From the NCBI GenBank assembly GCA_948567375.1, contig OX419760.1, positions 7,564,001 through 7,628,000 on the forward strand: a DNA stretch of 64,000 nt. The letters are read 5' to 3'. The stretch is from Lunularia cruciata. Lineage: Eukaryota > Streptophyta > Marchantiopsida > Lunulariales > Lunulariaceae. Made by a program: the position numbers and the translations under genes. The notes beneath the pieces are model-generated. The model saw only the letters and a program-made list of their open reading frames with translations, was not told the origin of the DNA and made no database searches. Shown here piece by piece: positions 35,488 through 44,000 of this stretch (the stretch's first letter is position 1; each line of letters opens with the position of its first letter).

Positions 35488-37831
35488 GTGGGGAGAGGTT
35501 GAAGGAGTCCTGCAAGAGTGGGGAGAGGTTGAAGGAGTCCTGCAGGAGCTTGATTAGAAGCTTTGTTCTGTTGACAAAGTAGGCAGCTACGCACATAGTC
35601 CATCATGTCATTGCTCATCTTGGGCCAATAGTAATGGCGCTTGACTGCATCCAAGGTCTTGTCCACTCCGGCATGAGTTGCAATGGCCAAATCATGACAT
35701 TCCGCTAGAATGGTGGTGCATAATTTTGGGACATTTGGGATCCATAATCTGTCATCCCGAAAGGTGAGTCCTTGGGTGTTGGTGACGCCTTTGGACGATT
35801 GTGCTTCAACAATTTGTGGATCAGTGTTTGTAGCAGCTAGAATCTCTTGCCAGAATTCAAGGTTAATCTTAACCTCTGCCACCAAGTTGTTGGCCATTGG
35901 CATGCGGGTGAATGCATCTGCAAGTTGCTTCTTACCTTCCACGTAGGTGATTATCATGTTGAAGCATTGTTGCCACTCTGCCCACCGAATTTGGCGACGA
36001 GATAGATCCTTTTGCGTCTCAAGGTAGACTAGAGGTTTGTGGTTTGTCTCTACTACAAATGCCTTCTCGCCCAGGTAGTGCTTCCAATGCTTGGTTGCTA
36101 GAACGATGGCCAGCTCTTCTCGTTCTGTGGTGTGGTAGTTGCGCTCTGCCGGTAACAACTTTTGAGAGAAATATGCAATTGGATGCCATCCGTCATGCCA
36201 CTCTTGTTGTAGGACTGCTCCTATGGCTACGCCTAATGCATCTGTAGCCAACTTGATTGGACATTTTGGGTCATACCACTTCAAGATTGGTGCATGCAGC
36301 AAGGCGGCCTTCAATTCTTGAAAGGCCAACTCTTGTGTAATTCTCCATGTCCACTTCTTCCCCTTGCCAAGTAGTGCCATTAAAGGTTGTGCAACCTTGG
36401 AGAAGTCCTTGACAAATCTATGATAGAATCCCGTCAACCCCAAGAAGCTCTTAAGTTGAGTCTGATCTTCTGGGGCACTCCATTTTTGAATGACCTCTAT
36501 TTTATCAGTCAATACTTGAATGCCCTCTGCACTTACTCTATGTCCTAAGTAGTCAGACTTGCCAAACTCACACTTTGAGATTTTGGCGTATAATTGATTC
36601 TGTCTTAGAATCTGGAGGACCTCTCGTAGATGTTGTTTGTGTTCTGTCATTGTGCTACTATATACTAAGATATCATCCAAGAAGACGATAACAGACTTAT
36701 CCAAGTATGGATGAAATATGTCATTCATTAGACTCATGAAAGTGGCAGGCGCATTGGTGAGACCAAAAGGCATCACAAGATACTCAAAGTGGCCATACCT
36801 AGTTCGAAAGGCAGTTTTGTACACATCCTCCTCTGCAATTCGGATTTGATTGTAACCGCTCCGCAAGTCCAGTTTGGTGAAGTATCTCGCTCCATGGAGT
36901 TGATCAAACAAGTCATCCATGCGAGGTAAGGGGTATTTGTTCTTCATTGTTTGCTGATTGAGACCCCGATAGTCAATGCACATGCGCATTGTACCATCCT
37001 TCTTCTTCACAAACAAGACAAGGGCCCCATATGGTGATACGCTAGGTTGGATGAACCCTTTCTGTAGCATCTCCTCAATTTGAGTCTTACACTCCTCCAA
37101 CTCATGAGGTGATAGGCGATATGGGGCCTTACAAGGAGGTGTCTTCCCTGGGAGTGTCTCTATTTTGTGATCTACTCACCTTTTAGGTGGTAATCCTGAG
37201 GGTAGATCATCGGGAAAGACATCTTGAAACTCATCCACCACATCCTTCAATTTCTCCGGAATTTGTCCAGCGAGTTGTGCACTCTGGACTTCTCTTATTA
37301 GACCCATAAAACATCTATCGGTCTTATAGACAGTTGTTGTCCCTACAACATATAGAGGTAGTTTCTGCCTGTGTGATTTTTCTTTAACCCCAATGATTGA
37401 CCATTGGTGGGTTCTCACTACTTTCTTCCTCCAATCCACCATTGGGTTGTACTGCTCCATCCATGGCATGCCTAAAATTGCATCATAACGGGCTAATTGT
37501 ATCACTCGCCACTCAATTGCTTCCTGATATTCTCCTACAGAGAGAGTTACCCGTCTAGGTAATGATTCAATCCTCTCTGTTTGCCCATTTGGTAACTCTA
37601 CTTCTTCACTTCCATCTCTCTCTAGATCCATTCCCAATCTTATTGCGACAGAGCGAGACAAGAAATTCTCTGTTGCTCCTGGATCTATTAATACTCTCAC
37701 TTGATTACCTTCTAGAATTCCATCCACAACAATCAGTTGAGAGGTTGCTTTTTGGGCTCTTTGTGCATTATTCTTCTTCCTTCCCTCACTTCTTTGTTTC
37801 CTTATTGAGCCAGTAAGGCCGCAAGGTACAT
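35439..37831 (-). pseudogene. pol of the young Gypsy element (PR-RT-RH-IN, truncated)
   Basis: One reading frame carries protease (VLIDPGATENFLS with Asp-Pro-Gly in place of the usual Asp-Ser/Thr-Gly, then DAILGMPWM), reverse transcriptase ([45 protein letters not shown]), RNase H ([46 protein letters not shown]) and the integrase His-His-Cys-Cys region ([27 protein letters not shown]). A single TGA at 37176-37178 splits the frame between protease and reverse transcriptase; the codon beside it is consistent with an original CGA. After QQNK the frame runs through a duplicated GLLQPLPT unit and then into LTR sequence, so the integrase catalytic core and any C-terminal domain are deleted. It would need partners supplied by other copies to move. 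Confidence 0.92.
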
Positions 37832-37834
37832 TTA

Positions 37835-38920
37835 CTAGTGATCTTTGTTTTCCGAAGTAGTTTCCACCTCCTCCTCTTCAATGTGCCTCTCTATGTTGTT
37901 CAAAGATTGCCTGTGCAAAGGCCGAGGGCCTCTAGGGAAACGGGTGCGGCAATTGGTAAATATGTGCCCAATACGGCCACAATTGTAACAACGGTGTTGT
38001 TCTCCTTGAGTCCCTTCTCCTCGTGTGACTCCATCTCTTTGTTCTTCTACCCGTCCCCGCTCTCCTTGACGTGGTCGTGCTCCTCGATCCCGAAATCGAA
38101 GGTTGCCCAATTCCATTGGTATTGGTCCACCCATGTGTGGCATTTTGGCGTGATAATGATAAGGTGGAACTACTCCTTCACCTCCACCTAATGCTCCTAC
38201 TATTCTCTGTGCACAAGCAATGGCTTCAAATATTGTGCGAGGGTTTTGCACCATGACTTCTTGGCAAATCCGCTCTTTCAACCCTCGTTTGAAATTGTCA
38301 AGAGCCTCTGCTGGACTCATGTTGGTAATTGCGACTTGTAGATCCAGAAACGCCTCCACATACTCTTGTACTTTATTCTTTTGTCTCAATCCCCATAGTC
38401 GGGTTCGAGCCATCTGCACAGAATCCACCGATTGGAAATTCTTCAGCAATCCTTCTTGCATTGCTGTCCATGTGACCTCCCTTCTCTCTGCCAGCATGGA
38501 TCGTTCCCAAGCATCATACCATGTGAGGGCTTTATCCGTCAAGTACCCACATGCAAATACGCTTGCAGCATGCTCAGTGATCTCTGTTGAGAACAATCGG
38601 AAATATTGATTCATTCTCGAGATCCAATTTTCCACTACTCCCATCGTACGCTGCCCCTTGTAAGGCTCGATGTTGCAGGTCTTCTTCATCCGGAGTAGCA
38701 ATGTGGCTTCACCGTTGATAGGGTTCGTAGGCACGGGTGCCTCTCCAAGCACTTCAGTCGCAAGTACTAGGTTTTGAGGTGGCTCTTCTTCTTGCATGGC
38801 TTGATTGTTCCTCAGGATCTGCACTTGACTTTGTAATGTCTCCATGGTCATCTTAATCTCTCGAAATTCATTCAACATCCCTTGCATTCCTTGCACCAGC
38901 TCTTGCAACTACGGATCCAT
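37835..38920 (-). pseudogene. gag of the young Gypsy element
   Basis: The frame opens with ATG at 38918-38920, reads Met-Asp-Pro, and meets TAG at 38909-38911 (codon 4, consistent with an original CAG). After that it is open for 357 codons. It contains the retrotransposon Gag capsid signature (TWYDAWERSM, FQSVDSVQMARTRLWGL, VQEYVEAFLDLQVAI, NFKRGLKERI) and a CCHC zinc knuckle HRCYNCGRIGHIFTNC near 37970-38020, followed by a basic tail. A downstream in-frame ATG (Met-Gln-Gly-Met) could still start a protein shortened by about ten residues. The stop overlaps the pol frame, which lies in the -1 register. Confidence 0.9.
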
Positions 38921-38953
38921 GGTTCCTGCAACATCCAATTGCTAACATCTACT

Positions 38954-39157
38954 TCAATACAGAGTCAATGTAATCACTCTGGAAGGCGCACGAACTATCG
39001 GAACTACCATTGGGACCTTAGAAGCTATCACTCGTTGATAATACTCCTCACCAAAATTCCTAACCACAAAATCTCTAAACATCACTTTTGGCCTCACTAC
39101 ATAACGGATTTCTACTTGAGTGTTGAAAGGGAGAGGATTTGGGACATTCATATCCAT
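38954..39157 (-). CDS. small leader ORF 2 of the young Gypsy element
   Basis: 67 codons starting ATGGATATG, 4 bases after the stop of leader ORF 1 and ending 33 bases before the gag ATG. The protein has NPLPFNTQVEIRYVV, FRDFVVRNFGEEYYQRV and PMVVPIVRAPSRVITL. It resembles leader ORF 1 (FG-E-(F/Y)-RV, then PV-x2-P-(V/I)-V). I know of no domain of this kind and it is not a usual part of Gypsy elements. Whether it is translated is unknown. Confidence 0.5.
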   Translation of the reverse strand: MDMNVPNPLPFNTQVEIRYVVRPKVMFRDFVVRNFGEEYYQRVIASKVPMVVPIVRAPSRVITLTLY

Positions 39158-39161
39158 TTTA

Positions 39162-39383
39162 TCATAATAGAATATAGATTTTCAAATCCCACTCTCTGTC
39201 ATATATCACCACAGGTAGAATCACCGGGTTTGGTGAGTTCATCACTCTGTCTATGAATTCAGCACCAAAGTGATAAACTAGCGATACCCTCATCTGCTCA
39301 TGCTGGATATACATAACCTTGATGTGGAATGGGTTTGAGAATGGAAAGCTAGGTGCAGGAAATTGTCCCCCCGGCGCATCCAT
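39162..39383 (-). CDS. small leader ORF 1 of the young Gypsy element
   Basis: 73 codons starting ATGGATGCG, between the primer-binding site and leader ORF 2. The protein contains NPFHIKVMYIQHEQMRV, YHFGAEFIDRVMNS and PVILPVVIYDREWDLKIY. Its second half lines up with leader ORF 2, suggesting a tandem duplication of one small gene. It has no transmembrane segment, zinc finger or nucleic-acid polymerase motif. It could be a chance ORF, but the compact ORF1-ORF2-gag spacing and the similarity between the two argue against that. Confidence 0.5.
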   Translation of the reverse strand: MDAPGGQFPAPSFPFSNPFHIKVMYIQHEQMRVSLVYHFGAEFIDRVMNSPNPVILPVVIYDREWDLKIYILL

Positions 39384-39510
39384 CCCATCCGCTCTCTAAA
39401 GTCCTTCTTAAGTCTAGCGATTACTCTATGTTCTCCACCTCATATTACTCAGTTTCAGTAGTTTGTGCTATTCCAAGAGGGGTGATCCACTCTCTTGGAC
39501 TAGAACACTC

Positions 39511-39522
39511 GCTCTAATACCA
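39511..39522 (-). promoter_or_regulatory. primer-binding site of the young element
   Basis: Minus strand reads TGGTATTAGAGC, 11 of 12 bases identical to the initiator tRNA-Met site TGGTATCAGAGC, one base away from the 5' LTR. Confidence 0.92.
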
Positions 39523-39523
39523 T

Positions 39524-40256
39524 TGTAATACTCCGAGGACAAGAGAAGAGAGAAAACACAGATTGCACACTCAAACATTTGATGCCCCAAGGGAGCACCT
39601 TCTCTTTATTATATAGACAAAGAGGATCTACTCCAAGGAAGCTCCACCATAGGATTAAAGACACCGATAGGTGACATGTCAGCAAGCTCCACCCTTGGAT
39701 TACTTACTTGGATGGGTGACCTGTTTGGTCTAGGTCCTATCTGGTTGGTCAAACAAGCTTTGACCGGAGGGAATCTTTTAGGGAATCTTCTTGTAGGAAT
39801 CTCAGAATCACGTAAGGTACCGTTGGAAAGCTCTCGACAAGACAAAGCAGGGGAGAGGGAAGGCCAGACTTTCCTTTGTTGGGGGGGAAGTGCACATTTT
39901 TGAGGCCTAATTCATCCGTTTAGGCCTCCGAAATTGCCTTCAAAGATTTCAGGCATATTTTGGTTCCTACTCTATTAGTAGAAGTCCCCTTTTGGTGATA
40001 CCTCTTTCTGATCTGTTTAGTCCATCATGTGTAACATCCTTCCAGATGTTACCAAACCAATTCTCACCTTTAAATCATATGTCTAGCTATTGGTTCTAAG
40101 GTTCTCAAGTCTATTTTGGTTTTTGCCCTATTAGTAGAAGTACTATTTTGGTGATACTTCTATCTGATCTATTTTGACCATCATGTATAACATCATTCTA
40201 GATGTTACCAAACCAAATTTCACATCTAGATCATATGGCTAACCCTTGGTATTACA
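39524..40256 (-). repeat. 5' LTR of the young element, with internal duplication
   Basis: 733 bases with inverted ends TGTAATAC and GTATTACA. It carries a TATATAATAAAG promoter motif on the minus strand (near 39605-39617). It is about 137 bases longer than the solo LTRs of the family because a segment containing TATTAGTAGAAGT, TTTTGGTGATAC and GATGTTACCAAACCAA occurs twice (about 39947-40107 and 40108-40256). Confidence 0.92.
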
Positions 40257-41760
40257 ATTCTCTATCATTTTTTATGTCCTATCACAATGTTGTGATTTGA
40301 AGCTTCTTTCCAAATCTCTCATGGTAGTAGCAATCACCATGGTGTCAATCAACTCAAAGGCATAGATGGCATTCAAGATTACTTTAGAATAGGAATCATT
40401 CTTTCAACTTGTATAAAGTAATCTTGTAGTGCATGACAAGGAGTACAACACTTTTTCCTTCAAGGAGTGCCTTCTGTTTGTGAGACTCAGATCTATGTTC
40501 CAACTATGAGTGACCTCTAGCTTATGTGGATTCAAGAAGTCCACAACTTACCAATCATTGGTCACTTGGGTGGATAAAACCTTGAGTACTCTCCAACATC
40601 AATGGTGGTGGCCAAGCATAGCACAAGAAGTTGAATTTTTTGTTTGATCTTGTGAGAGTTGCCAAGGCAACCAAGTCAACAACCAAAAACTAGATGGACT
40701 CCTTCAACCAAAATGGATCAAGGTCATACCTCCATTGTGGTGTTTATTAATAAAATTTGCTAGCATAATTCTATGGCACCCATCGTGGATATTCCCATGT
40801 TAGCCAAGATTTATTTTAACATTGCTTACAAGCACCATGGGATGCCAAGGGTTCTCATATCCAACCGTGACCCTCATTGGTAAATTTTGGCAAGCACTCT
40901 TCAAGCTACTTGGCACCAAGCTTGCCTTATCTATGTCCTATCATCCTCAAATTGTTGGGCAAACCAAATATGCAAGTTATACCTTGGAGAATATGCTTTG
41001 TGCCTTTTTCAATGTCCACCATACCAATTGGGATTTTTATCATGGTTGTTGAGTTTACCTACAATAACTCCAAGCAAGCAAGCACCAGATTCTCTTATTT
41101 CCTCCTTAATTTTGGCCAAGACCCACTTGTTATAGATTCTCTTCTTGCTCCCTTGCCATCTCATATTATTCATACTTCCATCTTCTTGTCCAAAATATCT
41201 GAATCCTTATAACAAGCTAAATCTCATCTCCTTATTACTTAAAATTGGCAAATGCTATATGTTAATCAGCATTATCATGATCTCACCTTTCAAATAGGTG
41301 ATAAGGTCCTGATTTCTTCTATTAATATACCCCTCTCACTTGATACCCAATTTCATAAACTTGCTTTTAATTGGATTAGTCCATTTGATAGTACCCAAAT
41401 TATTTCTCTTATTGCTTCTCAACTTTCTTTGCCTAGTCATATGCAAATCCACCTTGCCTTTTTGTTTCAAAGTGAAACTCTTTGTTTCTAATCTATCTTC
41501 CCTTTCTGTTTGTGTCCAACCTCCTCTTCCTCACACCCTTATCAACAATCATGAAGAGTATGAAGTTGATCATATCTTTGCACATTGCGACATCCACATG
41601 GCTGCAAACAACACATTGAGTACAAAGTCCTTTGGAATGAGTATCCCTTTCATGATGCCACAATGACAATCTTTCTTGTTTCCATAATGCACAAATGGCA
41701 ATCCAAGATTTTGAAGGTTCCATGGCAACAAGGACATCACCAACTAGTGGTAGAGGAATA
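40257..41760 (+). pseudogene. integrase and chromodomain of element B
   Basis: Resumes the pol gene interrupted at 35154. Integrase zinc-region debris (TLSTLQHQWWWPSIAQEV) is near 40560-40630. Core sequence with FWQALFKLLGTKLALSMSYHPQ is at 40887-40950 and then GQTKYA, where GQTE with the catalytic Glu is expected. HDLTFQIGDKVLI is near 41277-41310. The tail at about 41555-41750 (YEVDHIFAHCDIH, LWNEYPFHDAT) has the shape of a chromodomain, which marks the chromovirus lineage and steers integration to heterochromatin in that group. Multiple stops. Confidence 0.8.
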
Positions 41761-42184
41761 TGTAACAATATGGAGTTAGTTGATTAGTTAATAGAGGCTA
41801 ATAAGTTAGCAAATAGGCCAAATTAGCCAACCAATCTAAGAATTTTCTAGAAACATCTATAAAACCTCTTTGAACTTACTAAGTATCAAGTAATATGTAT
41901 GCCAAGTAGGAAGCTTCTAAGAGGAAGCTTCCCAACTAGCTTATTTTTCATCCTAAGTAGATGGCACTTAGGAAAATGCTTCCCAGTTGGCTTAACTTGC
42001 ACTCCAAGAAGGTGGCTTCCAGTGAGAAGCTTCCTTGGGAACTTCCCAATAGCCTTGTATGATTCTTGTAAATACCAGATCTCAAGCTCATGTTAAGTAT
42101 TTGGTGGTTTTCTCATTTGAGAGTCCTAATGTGATCTTCCACTTTGGTCTTCTATTCACCTATATCTCTCCTTGGTCTTTTACA
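41761..42184 (+). repeat. 3' LTR of element B (family LTR2)
   Basis: 424 bases from TGTAACAATATGGAGTTAG to GGTCTTTTACA. A short purine-rich stretch GTAGAGGAA precedes it, where a polypurine tract belongs. Confidence 0.88.
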
Positions 42185-42189
42185 CTAAC

Positions 42190-44000
42190 ATTATTGCTCC
42201 ATCAAGGAAGATTGCAAACCTCTCGTCCAATCTGATGGTAGTGAAGCAAAGAATGGAAGGTCCTCTTGTACTTTTGGAGATAGACCATCTCTTGTCTACT
42301 ACAACAACATCTTGAGAGAAAGTGATCTCTCTTCCATCTTAGTCACATATGTCTTTAAAACTTCCTTATCAACAATAACAAAATGAGAGGAAAGTAGAGG
42401 TGCCAAGAGAGCCAAACTACCCAAAAAAAAAGTATACGTGTTGTCTCCTCCATAAATAATATGCCTACCTCCATGCACAAGATTGGTAAAGATATTTTTC
42501 TATGTACCAAGTCCCCTATTACACACTCAAATGTCCATGGTTTAATAACATCACCAAAGACTCCCATAATCCTCCTATCAAAAGCTTTCAGATGTGATAG
42601 GAAAGTCAAGGAAGGGAGAACCATGTGGAGAAGGTATGTTGGTCAACAAGCAATGCTAGGAGAGTATACCAAATACCACATGTGGATCTCTTAGTAGAGT
42701 ATTGTCATCCATATGGATAATATACTCTACAAAGGTAGCATCTAAGTAGCGTATGACAAAATCTTTGGATCCTATTAGCACTCCAAGAATAGATAGTCCA
42801 TCTATAGATATGATACACCCCTTTGGAAGCTCAAGGTAGGGAGGGGTACCTAAAGGGGACCATGCTTTGCACTTTGATACCTTGACTCTCAAGCCTACGA
42901 GTTATAGCTTGGTAGTCAAGTGATCAAAAGCATGCCTAATCTGATCTATAGTGACCACAATGTGTATATCATTGCCAAGGAGGTAAATATAAAACTTGGT
43001 ATGGCCAAAGTAGTAGATAAGAGAGCTTTGAAGTGAACCATGGCAAAAGAAGGTCCCCTTAAAGGATCTCCCTATTGTGTATTCACACTAACTCAAAGAT
43101 GGTGACTTCTTCTTGTGACCAACCATGCTGGTAGTAAAAGGAATCAAGAGAACTATATAATGACCGTACAAAAGGAATAAGACTCACCAAGGATCCACCA
43201 GCCTCCTTAAGCTCTCTAGAGATGGATGCCCAAGAGATGTTATAAAAGCATTCTCAATATCCACCTATAGGACAATCCACTCTAGATGGATATCTAAGAG
43301 TGCCTTGATGCCTATAGATATAACTTCACAACCTCCAAGTGTAACTACTCCAAATTGATGTGGACTAAGGTGCTATGAAAAGTAAGAATGATATCAAAAA
43401 ACAATGGTGTGGCTAACCAAGTGCAAAATTATCTCTCCAATAGCAATTTTTCTAATGCTCCTTGTGTCCTCTCCATTACAATAAGTCAACTAGCACCTAA
43501 CACTTGACTAACTAACTTAGGAATATTTCTCCTTGCTACTAATATAGTGGTCTAAAATAGTTTTATAAATCCACTAGAAGGATCATCTACCATCTACCTA
43601 ATAATCATCTCTAACATACTCATCTACCATTCTTGACAAGCCTCTTGAGGAGAGGCAACGGGCAATGCACAATGCTTGTGCAAAAAGTGACCTATCAAGT
43701 TATAAAATTTGCTCTTGTTGATAATCCAATAGCTCTTATGGTACTCCCTCTCCTACCGTAGGATTCTATGAGCATAGGGAAAAGATAGTCTCATCTATGG
43801 AGCTAGACATATACAAGGGTCAAGACTGACGCCATAAACCACTCGGCCATCTCTCCTATAGTAGTCATTTAAAATTTTAGATGTAATGCTTGTATTGCTC
43901 TACTAAACTCTCTTGCTTGACTCAATGTCCTGCACTATCAAAATTGAGTAGAATTTATGGTATCCTTGGGCAAAACCTATCTCCTAAAATGAGCAACCCT
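42190..44000 (-). pseudogene. non-LTR reverse transcriptase relic
   Basis: Minus-strand fragments in several frames suggest a LINE-type reverse transcriptase. VDIENAF lies near 43225-43265 (like the D-I-x-K-A-F motif of non-LTR enzymes), a GSPYCVFTL line near 43060, LLGNDIHIVV near 42960-42990 in the place of the catalytic box, and VSKCKAWSPLG with GLSILGVLIGSKDF at 42750-42890. No poly(A) tail or 5' end was found. The catalytic Asp pair is not intact in the frames I read. A different reverse-transcriptase class cannot be excluded. Confidence 0.5.

Larger units (their letters stand above)
35155..40256 (-). mobile_element. young Ty3/Gypsy element, family LTR1, deleted 3' end
   Basis: A minus-strand element inserted in the pol gene of element B. 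The right (5') LTR is 39524-40256 and the left (3') LTR is cut at about 35487. Flanks are GTTCT (35150-35154) and ATTCT (40257-40261), matching at four of five bases. The order on the minus strand is LTR, primer site, two small ORFs, gag, protease, reverse transcriptase, RNase H and integrase zinc-binding region, with the integrase core missing. In the part shared by the two LTRs I count about nine substitutions and one 4-base indel over roughly 330 bases, so it is much younger than elements A and B. Base composition is clearly less AT-rich than its surroundings. Confidence 0.92.
29714..42184 (+). mobile_element. Ty3/Gypsy chromovirus B, opened by four insertions
   Basis: The outermost element of a nest, family LTR2, coding on the plus strand. 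Its own pieces are: 5' LTR 29714-30086; primer site and leader 30087-30478, 31075-31105 and 31979-32160; gag 32160-32765; protease to RNase H 32880-35154; integrase and chromodomain 40257-41760; 3' LTR 41761-42184. Insertions lie at 30479-31074, 31106-31978, 33164-33589 and 35155-40256. Removing them with one five-base duplication each leaves about 5454 bases, against 5552 for element A. The outer flanks CCAAT and CTAAC agree at three of five bases and differ by transitions only, so the original target duplication is uncertain. The leader matches element A across the insertions, which shows the pieces belong together. Confidence 0.85.

Noticed and set aside
41340-41666. 108-codon plus-strand ORF
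   Set aside because: An out-of-frame reading of the integrase and chromodomain relic of element B.
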